This document shows positions 61,982-64,000 of a stretch of DNA of 64,000 nt, one piece after another; the stretch's first letter is position 1; each line of letters begins with the position of its first letter. The notes under the pieces were generated by a model. The model searched no databases and was not told where the DNA came from. It saw only the letters and a program-made list of their open reading frames with translations. The position numbers were made by a program, and so were the translations under genes. The stretch is from Tatumella punctata (GTDB lineage Bacteria > Pseudomonadota > Gammaproteobacteria > Enterobacterales > Enterobacteriaceae), in the NCBI RefSeq assembly GCF_039523735.1, contig NZ_BAAAFW010000094.1:71238-135237 (forward strand), given 5' to 3'.

Positions 61982-63823
61982 ATGGAGCAAAACCCGCAGT
62001 CACAGCTGAAGCTACTTGTCACCCGTGGTAAGGAGCAAGGCTATCTGACCTATGCTGAGGTCAATGACCATCTGCCGGAAGATATTGTCGACTCCGATCA
62101 GATTGAAGACATCATTCAGATGATCAACGACATGGGTATTCAGGTCGTTGAAGAAGCGCCTGATGCCGATGATCTGATGCTGAATGAAAACAGTTCCGAT
62201 ACTGATGAAGATGCAGCAGAAGCCGCCGCGCAGGTGCTGTCCAGCGTGGAATCTGAAATTGGCCGGACCACTGATCCTGTCCGCATGTATATGCGTGAAA
62301 TGGGGACGGTAGAACTGCTGACCCGTGAAGGCGAAATTGATATTGCCAAGCGCATTGAAGATGGTATCAACCAGGTTCAGTGCTCGGTCGCAGAATACCC
62401 GGAAGCCATCACTTATCTACTGGAACAGTACGACAGAGTCGAAGCCGGAGAAGCACGTCTCTCCGATATCATTACCGGTTTTGTCGATCCGAATGCCGAA
62501 GAAGATATGGCACCGACAGCAACCCACGTCGGGTCTGAATTGTCTGAAGAAGATCGTGATGATGACGACGAAGATGACGACGAAGATGACGACAGTTCAG
62601 ATGACGATAACTCTATCGATCCTGAACTGGCCCGTGAAAAATTTGCTGAATTACGCACCCAGTACGAAATCACCCGTACGGTGATTAAAAGTAAAAGTCG
62701 CAGTCATGCTGATGCGATTGCAGAAATCCAGAATCTTTCTGAAGTGTTTAAGCAATTCCGCTTAGTACCGAAACAGTTTGATTATCTGGTTAACAACATG
62801 CGCCAGATGATGGATCGTGTCCGTGGTCAGGAACGTGCCATTATGAGGCTGTGTGTTGAAATCTGCAAAATGCCGAAGAAAAACTTCATCACCCTGTTCA
62901 CCGGCAACGAAACGAATAACAGCTGGTTTAAAGCAGCCCTGGCACTGAAAAAACCATGGTCTGAAAAACTGCAGGACGTCGAAGAAGATGTCGAACGCGG
63001 TCTGCATAAGCTGTCCATGGTGGAAGAAGAAACCGGACTGACCATCGAGCAGGTTAAAGATATCAACCGCCGTATGTCTATCGGTGAAGCAAAAGCCCGC
63101 CGTGCGAAGAAAGAGATGGTGGAAGCTAACCTTCGTCTGGTTATTTCGATTGCGAAAAAATACACCAACCGTGGTCTGCAGTTCCTGGATCTAATTCAGG
63201 AAGGTAACATCGGTCTGATGAAAGCCGTTGATAAGTTTGAATATCGTCGCGGTTACAAGTTCTCGACCTATGCAACCTGGTGGATCCGTCAGGCAATCAC
63301 CCGTTCAATTGCAGACCAGGCCAGAACTATCCGTATTCCGGTGCATATGATCGAAACCATCAACAAACTGAACCGTATTTCGCGTCAGATGTTGCAGGAA
63401 ATGGGGCGTGAGCCGTCACCGGAAGAACTGGCAGAGCGGATGCTGATGCCGGAAGATAAAATCCGTAAGGTGCTGAAAATCGCTAAAGAGCCGATCTCGA
63501 TGGAAACACCGATCGGTGATGATGAAGATTCACATCTCGGCGACTTTATCGAAGATACCACTCTGGAACTGCCGCTGGATTCTGCGACTTCAGAAAGCCT
63601 GCGCTCAGCGACCCACGATGTCCTGGCCGGACTGACTGCCCGTGAAGCGAAAGTACTGCGGATGCGTTTTGGTATCGATATGAATACCGACCATACACTG
63701 GAAGAAGTCGGTAAACAGTTTGACGTGACCCGTGAACGTATCCGTCAGATTGAAGCCAAAGCCCTGCGTAAATTACGTCACCCGAGCCGCTCAGAAGTAC
63801 TGCGCAGCTTCCTGGATGACTGA
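61982..63823 (+). CDS. rpoD: RNA polymerase sigma factor RpoD (sigma-70)
   Basis: Primary sigma factor. The 613-residue protein has region 1.1 (N-terminus MEQNPQSQLKLLVTRGKEQGY), the acidic non-conserved insertion (residues about 185-215, runs of Asp/Glu), region 2 (YKFSTYATWWIRQAITRSI, with the promoter-melting aromatic residues), region 3 and region 4 (EEVGKQFDVTRERIRQIEAKALRKLRHPSRS, the -35-binding helix-turn-helix). E. coli RpoD has 613 residues. The leader GTGTGGATACCGTCTT before the ATG is the same as in E. coli. Confidence 0.99.
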   Translation: MEQNPQSQLKLLVTRGKEQGYLTYAEVNDHLPEDIVDSDQIEDIIQMINDMGIQVVEEAPDADDLMLNENSSDTDEDAAEAAAQVLSSVESEIGRTTDPVRMYMREMGTVELLTREGEIDIAKRIEDGINQVQCSVAEYPEAITYLLEQYDRVEAGEARLSDIITGFVDPNAEEDMAPTATHVGSELSEEDRDDDDEDDDEDDDSSDDDNSIDPELAREKFAELRTQYEITRTVIKSKSRSHADAIAEIQNLSEVFKQFRLVPKQFDYLVNNMRQMMDRVRGQERAIMRLCVEICKMPKKNFITLFTGNETNNSWFKAALALKKPWSEKLQDVEEDVERGLHKLSMVEEETGLTIEQVKDINRRMSIGEAKARRAKKEMVEANLRLVISIAKKYTNRGLQFLDLIQEGNIGLMKAVDKFEYRRGYKFSTYATWWIRQAITRSIADQARTIRIPVHMIETINKLNRISRQMLQEMGREPSPEELAERMLMPEDKIRKVLKIAKEPISMETPIGDDEDSHLGDFIEDTTLELPLDSATSESLRSATHDVLAGLTAREAKVLRMRFGIDMNTDHTLEEVGKQFDVTRERIRQIEAKALRKLRHPSRSEVLRSFLDD

Positions 63824-63851
63824 CAAACGTCTGCGGTACGCTAAATAACAG

Positions 63852-63882
63852 AAGCCTCATCTTACGGATGAGGCTTTTTTTT
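63852..63882 (+). terminator. rpoD terminator
   Basis: AAGCCTCATC and GATGAGGCTT form a perfect 10-bp stem with a five-base loop, followed by a run of eight T, 28 bases after the rpoD stop. Confidence 0.92.
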
Positions 63883-63885
63883 GGT

Positions 63886-64000
63886 TCATCGCGTTTTACC
63901 GGGGAACGCTGCTTTTATCTTCAGGAAGAAGTAGTCATTATCCCGGTATCCATATGCCATGCGTTTCAGCACCTTGATCTTGTTATTCATTCCTTCAAGC
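63886..64000 (-). CDS. ISL3-like transposase, C-terminal end only (window edge)
   Basis: The last 37 codons of a transposase read from the right edge; the stop TGA is at 63888-63886. The segment EGMNNKIKVLKRMAYGYRD followed by YFFLKIKAAFPG has the look of the C-terminus of DDE transposases of the ISL3 family, in which the catalytic Glu lies in EGxNNKIK. The stop lies three bases from the T-run of the rpoD terminator, so the terminal inverted repeat must overlap it or the element is truncated. E. coli has mug (ygjF) here instead. Confidence 0.65.
   Translation of the reverse strand, partial: LEGMNNKIKVLKRMAYGYRDNDYFFLKIKAAFPGKTR

Noticed and set aside
62540..62620. Long Asp/Glu run in rpoD as a possible anomaly
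   Set aside because: Enterobacterial sigma-70 normally has this acidic non-conserved region.

Overview
This is a 64-kb piece of an Enterobacterales chromosome. The right half follows the Escherichia coli order closely: metC/exbBD, ftsP-plsC-parC, parE-yqiA-cpdA-yqiB-nudF, tolC-ygiBC, ribB, hldE-glnE-ygiF, cca, uppP, folB/plsY, tsaD, rpsU-dnaG-rpoD. Many gap-filling E. coli genes are absent (qseBC, ygiN, glgS, yjjU, yjjW, yjjI), base composition is near 50 percent GC, and the PBP2 gene has no rodA neighbour. This suggests a reduced-content Erwiniaceae-like lineage such as Tatumella, but the genus is a low-confidence guess.

Positions 1-6774 are accessory DNA. From the left: a very AT-rich pair made of a 5-methylcytosine DNA methyltransferase (cut by the window edge) and a YaaC-family protein; then a run of minus-strand genes (a 44-residue basic protein, a 103-residue unknown, an LRAT/NlpC-P60-type enzyme with an intact His-His-Cys triad, two overlapping unknown genes and an island-type tyrosine recombinase). 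A gene-free, repeat-containing stretch then leads to the 3' end of tRNA-Phe(GAA). I read this as an integrative element at tRNA-Phe whose other end lies outside the window.

6775-28200 holds a solo PBP2 paralogue, the deoCABD nucleoside catabolism operon with a DeoR-like operator, yjjV-ytjA-osmY-prfC, ferritin, ylaC, a MocR-type regulator, an MHYT-GGDEF-EAL membrane protein, a citrate/tricarballylate-type symporter, exbB-exbD with a Fur box, metC and yghB. 28200-42050 holds dkgA, a GNAT enzyme, ftsP-plsC-parC, mdaB with a LysR regulator, an EamA permease broken by an in-frame TAA, and the nudF-yqiB-cpdA-yqiA-parE operon. 42050-63900 holds tolC with a marbox, ygiBC, ygiD, ribB under an FMN riboswitch, ubiK, ygiF-glnE-hldE, ygiM, cca, uppP, folB/plsY, tsaD and the rpsU-dnaG-rpoD operon with its terminators. 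The last 115 bases are the 3' end of an ISL3-like transposase directly after the rpoD terminator.

The best candidates for something undescribed are the methyltransferase-YaaC pair and the LRAT cassette beside the integrase. Both are hypotheses from gene order and motifs; nothing here proves function.
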